A stretch of 55,950 bases of DNA from Spirulina subsalsa FACHB-351 (GTDB lineage: Bacteria > Cyanobacteriota > Cyanobacteriia > Cyanobacteriales > Spirulinaceae). This document shows, piece after piece, positions 1 through 7,345 of the stretch. The position numbers and the translations under genes were made by a program. How positions within the stretch are numbered: position 1 is the first letter of the stretch; each line of letters begins with the position of its first letter. The stretch is from positions 1 through 55,950 of the forward strand of contig NZ_JAIHOM010000020.1 of the NCBI RefSeq assembly GCF_026130165.1. The letters run 5' to 3'. The notes under the pieces were generated by a model. The model searched no databases and was not told the DNA's origin. It worked only from the letters and a program-made list of their open reading frames with translations.

Positions 1-93
1 AAATGGAGTCCCAGCTATTTTGCTATTTCTGTGGGTGGAGCGCCGCTAGAAGTCCTTAAACAATATATTAGAAATCAAGAAAAGCCGTCCTAG
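1..93 (+). CDS. tnpA: IS200/IS605-family transposase TnpA, C-terminal end only (partial at window edge)
   Basis: The first 30 codons read in frame from the window edge to a TAG at 91-93. They give the familiar C-terminus of IS200-type Y1 transposases (SPSYFAISVGGAPLEVLKQY followed by IRNQEKPS). TnpA is the HUH-type tyrosine transposase that cuts and joins single-stranded IS ends at hairpins. The catalytic HUH and Tyr residues lie upstream of the window and cannot be judged. The stop codon sits in the loop of the terminal hairpin at 85-101, as is usual in this family. The reading frame is intact over the visible part, so the copy could be functional. Confidence 0.85.
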   Translation, partial: KWSPSYFAISVGGAPLEVLKQYIRNQEKPS

Positions 94-127
94 AAGGACG
101 GGGCTTGAATCCCATTATTTTCGGTCA
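84..127. mobile_element. Terminal hairpin and outer end of the left IS200/IS605 element
   Basis: CCGTCC (85-90) pairs with GGACGG (96-101) around a 5-nt loop holding the tnpA stop. An outer tail follows, ending in CGGTCA at 127. The same tail, inverted, is found at 55824-55866, so this is the outer end of the element. The DUF192 gene stop begins only 9 bases beyond it. Confidence 0.75.
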
Positions 128-135
128 CGGATGGG

Positions 136-687
136 TTATTGTTGCTCAGATGGGGTTTCGTCGAGGAAGTCGATGGAAACGCGATCGCCGACTTGTACGC
201 CTAATTCGGCAGCACGCCCACCGCGTAGTTCAATCACTTGATCGATATCTAGGTTGGGACCGTAGGTGGGACAGGGAGCTTGGAGGCAGGGGGGAACGTT
301 GCGGGCGATCGCCTGAATTGTACCATCGCGCAGAAACAACATATCGAGGGGGATAGAGACGTTTTTCATCCAGAAGTTAACGCGCTGGGCTGAGGAAAAG
401 ATAAATAACATCCCCCGATTGTCGGGCATTTCGTCGCGGAACATTAAGCCAATGGCTTGTTCTTGGGGGGTGCGTGCGACTTCGAGTTCTATGTCTTGGC
501 CGCCGAGTTGGGCGATCGCACTAATCGGCAACATTTGACCTTCTGTAGGAACTTGGGCTAGGGAAGACGGGGGAATTTCTTCTAAGGACTGAGGTGGGGG
601 AGAACAGCCCATTAAGAACCCACTTAAACCCAGCATCAGCAAGAAACTGGACCAAGATGCTAAGTTTTTAGGATTCCCGTAAAACAT
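136..687 (-). CDS. DUF192 (UPF0127) family lipoprotein
   Basis: The N-terminus has a hydrophobic stretch ending in the lipobox LMGC at about residues 25-28, so this is probably a lipoprotein. Residues 50-175 carry the DUF192 pattern: an E-x-A-x-T-x-x-E-Q-x-x-G-L-M-F segment, then RGMLFIF, FWMKNVSIPLDMLFL, and an Ile-Glu-Leu-x-x-G segment near the end. The function of DUF192 is not established. The start overlaps the end of the upstream regulator gene by 20 bp on the same strand, so the two are almost certainly cotranscribed. The 3' end lies next to the left IS element. Confidence 0.85.
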   Translation of the reverse strand: MFYGNPKNLASWSSFLLMLGLSGFLMGCSPPPQSLEEIPPSSLAQVPTEGQMLPISAIAQLGGQDIELEVARTPQEQAIGLMFRDEMPDNRGMLFIFSSAQRVNFWMKNVSIPLDMLFLRDGTIQAIARNVPPCLQAPCPTYGPNLDIDQVIELRGGRAAELGVQVGDRVSIDFLDETPSEQQ

Positions 688-1384
688 AACCTACCCCCCG
701 CACAGTTTGAATCAGTCTTTTTTCGCCATGATCTTCAATTTTAAGGCGCAAATACCGAATATAGACTTCAATCACGTTGGATTCCCCCATAAAGTCATAC
801 CCCCAGACATTTTCGAGGATTTGTTCTCGTGTTACAACTTCCCGAGGATGAGCCATGAGATATTTCAATAACTCAAATTCCTTCATGGTGAGGTCAAATT
901 CTCGACCGTTGCGAATCGCCCGACGATTGCTCAAATCGAGGACTAAATCCCCAAAGCGTAACTGTTCTGAAGAATGAAGGGGGGGCTGAAGATAAAGTTC
1001 CAACAACTGCAAAAACAGATCGGAGCGATAGGGTTTGAGAATATAATCATCGGCTCCGGCTTCTAAACAGGCGGCTCGATCTTCGACGGTTTCCCGTTCC
1101 ATGTACATCAGGATGGGAAGCCGATACTTGGTGCTGCGAATTTGACGACAGAATTGATATCCTGCTTCTCCGGCTTGGGTTTGGTCAATCACAATCATGG
1201 CGGGTTGGATTTCAATTACCTTGTCTAGTGCTTGCACAAGATCCGATAAAATCATCACCTCATAACCCGTCTCTCGTAAATCCAAGCTCATGGGTTGGGT
1301 TAGGGACTCTTCAGTTTGGACCAATAATACGGTAGAGGTGCGATCGCCCAAGGGTCCCAAATCGTTTGATGACGGAGAAAGCAT
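668..1384 (-). CDS. OmpR/PhoB-type response regulator with a degenerate receiver, NblR-like
   Basis: A receiver domain (about residues 18-130) precedes a complete winged-helix DNA-binding domain (about 140-236, ending in RLIQTVRGVGYVL). Asp67 and the KPY lysine are present. The usual acidic pair after beta-1 is replaced (VQTEES), and the Thr/Ser switch position is not Thr (LMYMERET). Such atypical pockets are known for NblR, the cyanobacterial regulator of phycobilisome degradation, which works without phosphorylation. The C-terminal half also resembles NblR from memory, so NblR is the best guess but not certain. It overlaps the DUF192 gene downstream. No cognate kinase is adjacent. Confidence 0.8.
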   Translation of the reverse strand: MLSPSSNDLGPLGDRTSTVLLVQTEESLTQPMSLDLRETGYEVMILSDLVQALDKVIEIQPAMIVIDQTQAGEAGYQFCRQIRSTKYRLPILMYMERETVEDRAACLEAGADDYILKPYRSDLFLQLLELYLQPPLHSSEQLRFGDLVLDLSNRRAIRNGREFDLTMKEFELLKYLMAHPREVVTREQILENVWGYDFMGESNVIEVYIRYLRLKIEDHGEKRLIQTVRGVGYVLRES

Positions 1385-1459
1385 AGATTCAGCATAAATG
1401 CTCAGGTTTTCGCTTTATATATAGCATCTCCCTTTCCGATCTCCACCAGAAGGTTAGAA

Positions 1460-2377
1460 TTATTTCCGTTTAGCAATTACGGCCCGATGGCGAGGGGTAC
1501 AAGGGATGATGGTGGGTGGCTCAAATCCGACTTCGATTAAGGCTTGTTCTAAATCTAGGGTGAAATATTGATCTAAATAGGGTTCAGTGCTTTTCAGCAA
1601 GGTCAAAATATAGGGGGGCATGGTGGCATAAACTGAGGAACGGGGATTCATGTCCATCAAGGCCAAATACCCCCCCGGACGTAATAGGCGCTGGGCTTCG
1701 GCTAGAATCGCACGGGCGGGGGCTTGAGGCAGTTCGTGGAACATTAAACAACTGGAGACGAGATCAAAGGATTGAGGGGAGAATCCCGTGGACTCGGCGG
1801 GGGCGTGTTTCCAGTTCACAGTCCGTTGTTGTTGTTCGTTATTATACTGGGCGACGGCGAGGAAGTAGGGGGACAAATCCAGTCCGGTGACGGTGGCCTG
1901 GGGATAGCGATCTTGAAGGGCAAATGTACTCATTCCGGTGCTACACCCGAGATCGAGAATGTTTTGTGGGGGGGTGGAGAGTTGGGTACTTAAGGCGTTA
2001 TGGTAACTGTCCCGGAGTTTGCGATCGCCTTCGGGATCTTCACCCCCCCACAAGGTAGAATGCACCGTTAAGGCCGCACATTCGGCCTCCCAAGCGGCAT
2101 CCCAACTTAAATCGCCTTTTTCGTAGGCATGGAAGGAAACCTGATAATAAGCGGGATAGGTGACATCGGGATTTTGTACCTGAGAAAAACGCTCCTGCCA
2201 GTCCAGCCCTTGTAACTGTTCTACCCGTTGGGGCCAATTCACCCCAATTCGTTGGGCCCGTTGGATCATCATGGCGCGAGCGCGGGATTTTGCAAAGGCT
2301 GCCAAGGGTTTAACCGAGAGAAGTCCATTGATCACACGGGAGACAAAATCCGGTTCTTTCGTTGTGAGTGCTGTCAT
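1460..2377 (-). CDS. Class I SAM-dependent methyltransferase
   Basis: About 305 residues. The Rossmann-type SAM-binding motif is clear (ILDLGCSTGMSTFAL), followed by an acidic strand end (VTGLDLSPYF), the motif II region (FDLVSSCLMFHELP) and the post-III segment LLRPGGYLALMDMNP. The N-terminal 120 residues are helical and lack a recognised domain. I use the ATG at 2377; extending to a TTG at 2410 would add 11 residues without a ribosome binding site. The substrate is unknown. It is transcribed in the same direction as the regulator pair downstream, with a 75-bp gap. Confidence 0.8.
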   Translation of the reverse strand: MTALTTKEPDFVSRVINGLLSVKPLAAFAKSRARAMMIQRAQRIGVNWPQRVEQLQGLDWQERFSQVQNPDVTYPAYYQVSFHAYEKGDLSWDAAWEAECAALTVHSTLWGGEDPEGDRKLRDSYHNALSTQLSTPPQNILDLGCSTGMSTFALQDRYPQATVTGLDLSPYFLAVAQYNNEQQQRTVNWKHAPAESTGFSPQSFDLVSSCLMFHELPQAPARAILAEAQRLLRPGGYLALMDMNPRSSVYATMPPYILTLLKSTEPYLDQYFTLDLEQALIEVGFEPPTIIPCTPRHRAVIAKRK

Positions 2378-2470
2378 ATATACAAATAAAAGCCGTGAAG
2401 TGCAAGACAAATTTTAACCTGATTCGGAATCTCTGGCGGTTTGCTCCCCTGTCCTATTAATCTAGGACAT

Positions 2471-3316
2471 TCACGAACCACCTAGTTCTTGTCGTAAGCG
2501 TTGGGGGGGGAAATCTTGGGGGGGTTGCTCTGTTAGCACATAGATGGTTCGATCTCCTTGTTCTGGAGTCCAATGCTCATAAATGTAGAGGAACAAACGC
2601 TGATCCGGTTCTGATTCTGAATCGACTCGATAGGCCCGGATGCCTTGATCGTCTCCGTAGTCCTGTAATTCATGAATGTTATAACCCCGTTGCTCTAAAT
2701 CCTCGGTTAAGCGCGATCGCACATTACGCAGCGTTTCCCCTGGCACCTGACGACAATCCTCTTTATTATTGCACTGGAGCGTTTCGGGAAAGTCTCCCAC
2801 TTCAGCCAGGAGACGGGTAGATAATGCCACTGGTTCAGGAGTCGGTTCAGTTTCAGGAGTCGGTTCAGTTTCAGGAGTCACTACCGTTTCAGGAGTCACT
2901 ACCGTTTCAGGAGTCACTACCGTTTCAGGAGTCACTACCGTTTCAGGAGTCACTACCGTTTCAGGAGTCACTACCGTTTCAGGAGTCGGTTCAACGTTGG
3001 GAGTTATTACCGTTTCAGGAGTGGGTTGAATGGGGGAAAACGCAAAGGGTTGGGGAGTGGGTTTCACCTGGGGGGGGATGACAGATTGGGGAGTCGGTTG
3101 GACTGGGGGGGAAGGAGAAAGAGGAGTTGGAGAGGGTTGAGGAGTCGGAGGTAACGCTTGAATGGTAATGGTTTCTGTTGGGCGGTTGATCTCTACAGAA
3201 TTAAGTTGTTTTTGCTCTTCAATGGGCAAAAATAGCAAAAAACCGTGCAATAAGCTGGAAATAAAGATTAGAAAGTAAGATTTCACCGATTCTGGCTTGA
3301 AAAAATCGATATTCAC
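2471..3316 (-). CDS. TonB-like membrane-anchored Pro/Thr-rich protein, function unknown
   Basis: It starts with GTG. Residues about 12-31 form one membrane segment, followed by a Pro/Thr-rich stretch (about 50-165) with tandem PETVVT hexapeptides. A charged C-terminal domain of about 115 residues follows, with two Cys (LQCNNKEDCR). The topology (inner-membrane anchor, Pro-rich periplasmic spacer, small C-terminal domain) is that of TonB/TolA-like proteins. The C-terminal domain was not recognised as a canonical TonB domain. The repeat region is length-variable DNA (see the repeat at 2836). The gene is convergent with nothing and stands alone. Confidence 0.65.
   Translation of the reverse strand: MNIDFFKPESVKSYFLIFISSLLHGFLLFLPIEEQKQLNSVEINRPTETITIQALPPTPQPSPTPLSPSPPVQPTPQSVIPPQVKPTPQPFAFSPIQPTPETVITPNVEPTPETVVTPETVVTPETVVTPETVVTPETVVTPETVVTPETEPTPETEPTPEPVALSTRLLAEVGDFPETLQCNNKEDCRQVPGETLRNVRSRLTEDLEQRGYNIHELQDYGDDQGIRAYRVDSESEPDQRLFLYIYEHWTPEQGDRTIYVLTEQPPQDFPPQRLRQELGGS
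2836..3033 (-). repeat. 18-bp tandem repeat, 11 units, coding for PETVVT hexapeptides
   Basis: CAGGAGTCACTACCGTTT-type units start every 18 bp from 2836 to 3016. Six central units are essentially identical. The outer ones carry GGTTCA in place of ACTACC, and one unit at 2998 is degenerate. The period is a multiple of three, so copy-number changes keep the reading frame. Confidence 0.9.
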
Positions 3317-3674
3317 GGCAATTCACGTCCATAGATATCACAATCAAGGCTGTCTCAGGGGAGTTGATTCGGAGAGCTAGACTAGCCTGTTCCTTCGATC
3401 ACTGTACCTTTAATAGGAATCTTTATCAACTTTTTTAAGTTTTATACAAATTTTATTAAATTTATTAATGACCTATTATCTCGAAAATTAAATCCACAAT
3501 CCTTGTTCTGAAAGGATTTTAGCCTTTATTTTCCCCATTATCCAATTAACTAGATGCAAATAGCTTGCAAGAATACCCGAATTCTTCTAGAGTAATTCTC
3601 AATAAGCTAAGAACTGACTCCCGAGAACTTGTCACTCCGGTCAGCAAGGAGTTCTTAACCTTCAGGAGGTTTGT
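3317..3674. other. AT-rich divergent intergenic region
   Basis: This 358-bp stretch separates the divergent TonB-like and FutA-like genes and must hold both promoters. No gene is visible. An inverted repeat AAGAAT-N6-ATTCTT lies at 3569-3586. No convincing Fur box was found despite the iron-binding gene downstream. Confidence 0.5.
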
Positions 3675-4718
3675 GTGAACATCAATAGACGGCTCTTTTT
3701 ATTCGGTGGAACAGCAATTACAGCAGTAGTGGTGGGAAATTTGACCCCCCCCACCTTGGCCCAAACGCGCAATATCAATCTGTACTCATCCCGGCATTAC
3801 GACACCGATGATGAACTGTACAATGCGTTTAAGGCGCAAACAGGCCTAGGCGTGAACTTAATTGAGGCAGAAGCTGACCAGTTAATTGAGCGGGTGAAGA
3901 GTGAAGGGGCGAACAGTCCGGCCGATGTCTTAATTACCGTTGATGCGGGTCGATTGTGGGTAGCAGAACGGGAGGGATTATTAGCTCCGGTTGATTCTGC
4001 CTTTTTAAAGCAACAGATTCCGGCGAATCGTCGTCATCCCGACGGTTTATGGTTTGGATTTTCCCAGCGTGCGCGGGTGATTTTCTACAATCGCGATCGC
4101 GTTAATCCGGCCGATCTTTCCACCTACGAAGACCTAGCAACCCCGAAATGGGCGGGTAAGATTTTAGTGCGCTCATCAAGCAATGTTTACAATCAATCAC
4201 TGGTAGCGGGTTTAATTGCCATTCATGGGGTAGCGAAAACCCGGCAATGGTTGCGGGGGTTTGTGTCTAACTTTGCCCGTTCTCCAGAAGGGAACGACAC
4301 CGCTCAGATTCGCGCTTGTGCAGCAGGTGCGGGGGATATAGCCATCGCTAACAGCTACTATTACGCCCGTTTAGCCAAGTCCAACGATCCTGTAGATCGG
4401 GAAGTCGTGGAAAAAGTAGGAATTTTCTTCCCCAATCAGCGCGATCGCGGAACCCACATGAATATTAGTGGCGGGGGCGTTTTTAAAACCGCTCCCAATC
4501 CTGACGCCGCCATTAAATTCCTCGAACATTTAGCCGGTTCTTTATCCCAGATTTACTTTGCCCAAGGCAATAACGAATATCCCGTTGTACCGGGGACTCC
4601 CATTGATCCGGTTGTCGCGGGATTTGGTACCTTTAAACAAGACGATCTCAACGTGGCAGAATACGGCAAAAATCAAGCCGAAGCCGTTCGTTTAATGGAT
4701 CAAGCCCGTTGGATCTAA
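3675..4718 (+). CDS. futA: Iron(III) ABC transporter substrate-binding protein, FutA/IdiA family
   Basis: Periplasmic ferric-iron-binding protein of the FutA/IdiA family, 347 residues. The start is GTG with AGGAGGT at 3664-3670, 4 bases upstream. The signal peptide has a twin-arginine-like NRRLFLFGG motif and ends near TLAQ. Family landmarks are YSSRHYDTDDELY at the mature N-terminus and ANSYYYARL near residue 230; the tyrosines in these are the usual iron ligands. The permease and ATPase partners (FutB, FutC) are not nearby, as is common when futA is unlinked. Whether it serves uptake or intracellular iron protection cannot be decided here. Confidence 0.85.
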   Translation: MNINRRLFLFGGTAITAVVVGNLTPPTLAQTRNINLYSSRHYDTDDELYNAFKAQTGLGVNLIEAEADQLIERVKSEGANSPADVLITVDAGRLWVAEREGLLAPVDSAFLKQQIPANRRHPDGLWFGFSQRARVIFYNRDRVNPADLSTYEDLATPKWAGKILVRSSSNVYNQSLVAGLIAIHGVAKTRQWLRGFVSNFARSPEGNDTAQIRACAAGAGDIAIANSYYYARLAKSNDPVDREVVEKVGIFFPNQRDRGTHMNISGGGVFKTAPNPDAAIKFLEHLAGSLSQIYFAQGNNEYPVVPGTPIDPVVAGFGTFKQDDLNVAEYGKNQAEAVRLMDQARWI

Positions 4719-4750
4719 GTTTCACTCACCAATCAAACTTAACCAGGATG

Positions 4751-4780
4751 CCCCCTTGTCTACATTTGGGGGTTTCTTTC
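4751..4780 (+). terminator. Putative rho-independent terminator after futA
   Basis: CCCCC (4751-4755) can pair with GGGGG (4768-4772), followed by TTTCTTTCT. The stem is short with a 12-nt loop, so it is weak, but the position just after futA fits. Confidence 0.45.
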
Positions 4781-4790
4781 TGTAATTACC

Positions 4791-5306
4791 ATGATCATTA
4801 AAGCCTTATCCCACCCATTCTTAGCCTTACTCTTAACAATCCCCGTGAGTCTTACCGCCTGTAGTCAAGACGACACCAGAACCCCCCAAGCGCTAGAACA
4901 GTTAACCACGACCAAAGAATGTCGAGGGTGCGACTTAACGGGAGTGAACCTGAGCAACGCCAACTTAGAGGGGGCAAAACTCAACAAGGCGAATCTCAGC
5001 CGAGCGAACCTAGAAGGGGTTAATTTCCGGGGAGCCATTCTAGACCAAGCCAACCTAAGCGGGGCAAATCTCAGTCAGGCTGATTTAACTCAAGCGGCCA
5101 TGACTCAAGCGGACTTAAGCGAGAGCAACTTAACCGGAGCCAAATTGATTGGGGCCTATGTCCAAGGGGCGATTTTATCGGGGGCCAATCTCGAACAAAC
5201 GGATTTCACCGATGCTAACTTGCTCGGCATTACAGTGAACCCGAGTGATTTGGAGCAGACGACCCTCAAGAATGCTATCCTCCCTGATGGAACTGTTCAT
5301 CCTTAA
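4791..5306 (+). CDS. Pentapeptide-repeat lipoprotein
   Basis: The signal peptide ends in a lipobox-like LTAC (about residues 21-24). A CRGC pair follows, then about 18 tandem A(D/N)LXX pentapeptides from residue 45 to 165. Pentapeptide repeats fold into a right-handed quadrilateral beta-helix. Their functions vary and are mostly unknown in cyanobacteria, where the family is expanded. It is separated from futA by a likely terminator and lies 12 bp upstream of the oxidoreductase, so it may be cotranscribed with that gene. Confidence 0.85.
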   Translation: MIIKALSHPFLALLLTIPVSLTACSQDDTRTPQALEQLTTTKECRGCDLTGVNLSNANLEGAKLNKANLSRANLEGVNFRGAILDQANLSGANLSQADLTQAAMTQADLSESNLTGAKLIGAYVQGAILSGANLEQTDFTDANLLGITVNPSDLEQTTLKNAILPDGTVHP

Positions 5307-5318
5307 CCAAAAAAGACC

Positions 5319-6329
5319 ATGCAAGCGATTCTCATGACTGAAGCGGGGAGTCCCGATGTTTTAACCCTACAGGAGATTCCTCAACCCACCCCCACCCATC
5401 CCCAGCAATTATTGATTCGTCTGCACGCGGCCGGAGTGAACCCCATCGACACCAAATTACGACAACGAGGCACGTTTTATCCCGACCAAATGCCTGCGGT
5501 GTTAGGCTGTGATGGTGCGGGAGTGGTGGAAGCGGTAGGAAGCGGGGTGACGAACTTTGCACCGGGGGATGAGGTCTATTTTTGTGCCGGGGGGTTAGGA
5601 AAACAGGGAACCGGGAACTATGCAGAGTATGCGGTCGTTGAGGAACATTATGTAGCCCCGAAACCGCGTTCTCTCTCCTTTGCCGAAGCGGCGGCCGCCC
5701 CTCTGGTGTTGATTACCGCTTGGGAAGCACTCTATGACCGAGGACGCTTAACGGCTGGGCAAAAAGTGTTAATTCAGGCTGGGGCCGGGGGTGTGGGTCA
5801 TGTGGCCATTCAGTTGGCGAAACTCAAGGGGGCGCAAGTGGCTACAACGGTGAGTTCGCCGGATAAGGAACGTTTAGTGCGGCAGTTGGGGGCGGATTTG
5901 CCGATTGTATATACCCAGAGTAGTGTGAGCCAAGTGATTGAGCAGTGGACCGAGGGAAAGGGTGTTGATTTAGGCTTTGATACGGTGGGGGGGAAGGTTT
6001 TTTATGAGACGTTTCCTTGTGTTAAAAACTATGGCGATGTGGTGACGTTGCTTGAACCAAACTATCAAGAAGGTAACTTAAAGGTCGCACGGCAACGGAA
6101 TCATCGGATTAGTTTGGAGTTGATGCTAACACCTATGTTACAAGGGTTAGTGGAAGCACAACGCTATCACGGGGAAATTTTAAAACAGTGTAGTGAGTGG
6201 TTTGATCAAGGTCGTTTAAAGCTACATTTAAGTCAAACTTTTCCCCTTGCGGAAGCATCGGCGGCTCATCACGTCATTGAAAAGGGTTCTACTATGGGAA
6301 AAATTGCTTTAATGGTTTCTCGCCCTTAA
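5319..6329 (+). CDS. Zinc-independent medium-chain dehydrogenase, quinone oxidoreductase family
   Basis: 336 residues. The GroES-like N-terminal domain contains the AGVNPIDTKLR segment typical of NADPH:quinone oxidoreductases. The nucleotide-binding domain has the glycine motif AGAGGVGHVAIQLAK near residue 155. The catalytic and structural zinc ligands of alcohol dehydrogenases are missing, as expected for the QOR branch. The expected reaction is NADPH-dependent reduction of quinones or enones; the substrate is unknown. It starts 12 bp after the pentapeptide gene. Decayed IS sequence follows directly. Confidence 0.85.
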   Translation: MQAILMTEAGSPDVLTLQEIPQPTPTHPQQLLIRLHAAGVNPIDTKLRQRGTFYPDQMPAVLGCDGAGVVEAVGSGVTNFAPGDEVYFCAGGLGKQGTGNYAEYAVVEEHYVAPKPRSLSFAEAAAAPLVLITAWEALYDRGRLTAGQKVLIQAGAGGVGHVAIQLAKLKGAQVATTVSSPDKERLVRQLGADLPIVYTQSSVSQVIEQWTEGKGVDLGFDTVGGKVFYETFPCVKNYGDVVTLLEPNYQEGNLKVARQRNHRISLELMLTPMLQGLVEAQRYHGEILKQCSEWFDQGRLKLHLSQTFPLAEASAAHHVIEKGSTMGKIALMVSRP

Positions 6330-6442
6330 AATGCCTAAAAGCCCTATTAACATTAACAAGTCCCAAAAGTGGGTTTCCATCGGCTAGTGATAGCGTGCTT
6401 TCACCCCTGTGGGCTAAGTTTTTCTGTAGCATTATACTAACT

Positions 6443-6575
6443 TGGCTTGCCAAATTTGTAGCTTTGGTCAGTGAGGCATCGCTATACTCAAAAGTGATAT
6501 TGAGAATTAAGAAGAGCCGTCCTAGAAGGCAATGCACTGAGCCTGTCGAAGTGACGGGGTTTTATACCCATTTTT
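6443..6575 (+). pseudogene. Decayed tnpA 3' end and terminal hairpin of an IS200/IS605 element
   Basis: Codon by codon, 6443-6525 aligns with the last 30 codons of the tnpA at 1-93: TGG, TTTGTAGCT, GCATCGCTA, then TATTGAGAATTAAGAA and CCGTCCTAG. It carries a frameshift and an in-frame TAA. The hairpin and outer tail continue to about 6575 (GACGGGGTTTTATACCCA). The hairpin is split by a 24-bp insertion at 6530-6553. No other part of the element was found upstream. Confidence 0.7.
6530..6553. repeat. 24-bp palindromic small repeat inserted in an IS hairpin
   Basis: Compared with the intact end at 85-105, the sequence AAGG|ACGGGG is interrupted by 24 bases containing the partial palindrome CACTGAGCCTGTCGAAGTG. 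This motif resembles a small dispersed repeat (TTCGACAGGCTCAGTG-like) known from many bacterial genomes. Confidence 0.6.
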
Positions 6576-6597
6576 CTATAACACAAGGAGTCATGGA

Positions 6598-6744
6598 ATG
6601 CACCAACCTAATGATTTAAAAAAAGACCGTTTTCCTGTATGGACAACAGTGCTACTGTTTGCCCTTACTGGATTAACAATGTATTTTGCCCCTTTACCTG
6701 ATTCTGATACAAATCGACCTGCTATGAGTCGTATGGGTGGCTAA
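6598..6744 (+). CDS. Candidate 48-residue single-pass membrane protein
   Basis: An ATG preceded by AAGGAG (6585-6590, 7-base spacing) opens a 48-codon frame ending in TAA. The predicted peptide has a charged N-terminus (NDLKKDRF), one hydrophobic helix (about residues 14-31, VWTTVLLFALTGLTMYFA) and a polar C-terminus. This is the usual form of small bacterial membrane proteins. I do not recognise the family. It begins just after the end of a decayed IS and stops just before a TnpB remnant, so it could be a stranded or truncated gene. Confidence 0.5.
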   Translation: MHQPNDLKKDRFPVWTTVLLFALTGLTMYFAPLPDSDTNRPAMSRMGG

Positions 6745-6751
6745 GGTTTTA

Positions 6752-6916
6752 ACTCCTGACTGCCGCAAAGCAGCCTATACCTCAAAGCTGGCTTATGACG
6801 GCAGTGGGGTGGTACGACGGGACTCCAAAAACTATACCCTGGCTAAATTTTCGTCGGGCAAGGGATACAATCTACACCCGGACAGTATAGCGCGAGGCTT
6901 CTCGGCGATTAGCTAA
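6752..6916 (+). pseudogene. TnpB remnant (C-terminal fragment)
   Basis: An open stretch of 54 codons without a start contains LAYDGSGVVRRDSKNYTLA and KFSSGKGYN. This resembles the C-terminal part of a TnpB subfamily common in cyanobacteria (DGSG-x-V-x-R-D ... GK-x-YN). It ends at TAA 6914-6916, and the normal continuation is lost. Recognition is from memory of the family pattern; the rest of the element was not found. Confidence 0.45.
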
Positions 6917-7056
6917 CGCTTCACTGTCTCAGGCAAGGAAGCGGCTAAGGGAGACAAAAGATGTCTCGGATACACTACACTCCCGAACACTTGCACGGCT
7001 AAGGCTTCGTCGAATTCTGCTTTGCGCTGTTTTCTCAGTTTTGCTGATCTGCCCAT
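6913..7056 (-). CDS. Candidate 47-residue basic peptide with strong ribosome binding site
   Basis: On the minus strand an ATG (7056) follows GGAGGA at 8-base spacing and opens a 47-codon frame beginning MGRSAKLRKQRKAEFDEALA. The first 20 residues are basic and helical; the rest looks unstructured. A perfect palindrome (7074-7088) lies about 18 bases upstream. The frame overlaps the TnpB remnant end by a few bases. The start region looks genuine, but the 3' half may be foreign sequence joined by an IS event. I do not recognise the family. Confidence 0.35.
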   Translation of the reverse strand: MGRSAKLRKQRKAEFDEALAVQVFGSVVYPRHLLSPLAASLPETVKR

Positions 7057-7073
7057 ATCCTGCTTCCTCCTTC

Positions 7074-7088
7074 ATTCTGATTCAGAAT
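7074..7088. promoter_or_regulatory. Perfect 15-bp palindrome, possible operator
   Basis: ATTCTGATTCAGAAT is a perfect inverted repeat (7-bp arms, central T). It is located directly upstream of the ribosome binding site of the small minus-strand frame. It could be an autoregulatory operator. No regulator is identified. Confidence 0.35.
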
Positions 7089-7345
7089 GTTACTCATTGT
7101 GAATGTCCTCTCATTTTTAGGATTCCCAATTTCGGTATAACAGCATACAAAATCTTAAAAGATTTTAAAATTTTTCTCGGGGAGGGTTAGGGGCTAGAGA
7201 AGGTGGGTTGAGTTACTGGCTGGGTGATTAGGGGGGGATGATGGGAGGGGATGGAGTGGGGTACAATGACGACGGCCTTATTGTATGCTTAATAACCCCT
7301 CTATCCCCCTACATCCCGGTGAAAGATTTTTTTCGACTTGGCTCT

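Noticed and set aside
2769-3081. Plus-strand frames with VSGVTT or FQESLP repeats
   Set aside because: They are shadows of the PETVVT repeat of the minus-strand TonB-like gene. An 18-bp repeat is open in several frames by chance.
6292-6537. Minus-strand 81-codon frame
   Set aside because: It runs through the tnpA relic and the quinone oxidoreductase end with no ribosome binding site or known family.
7149-7166. AAAATCTT/AAGATTTT inverted repeat as terminator
   Set aside because: It is a purely A/T stem with almost no loop. No gene clearly ends before it, so support is insufficient.
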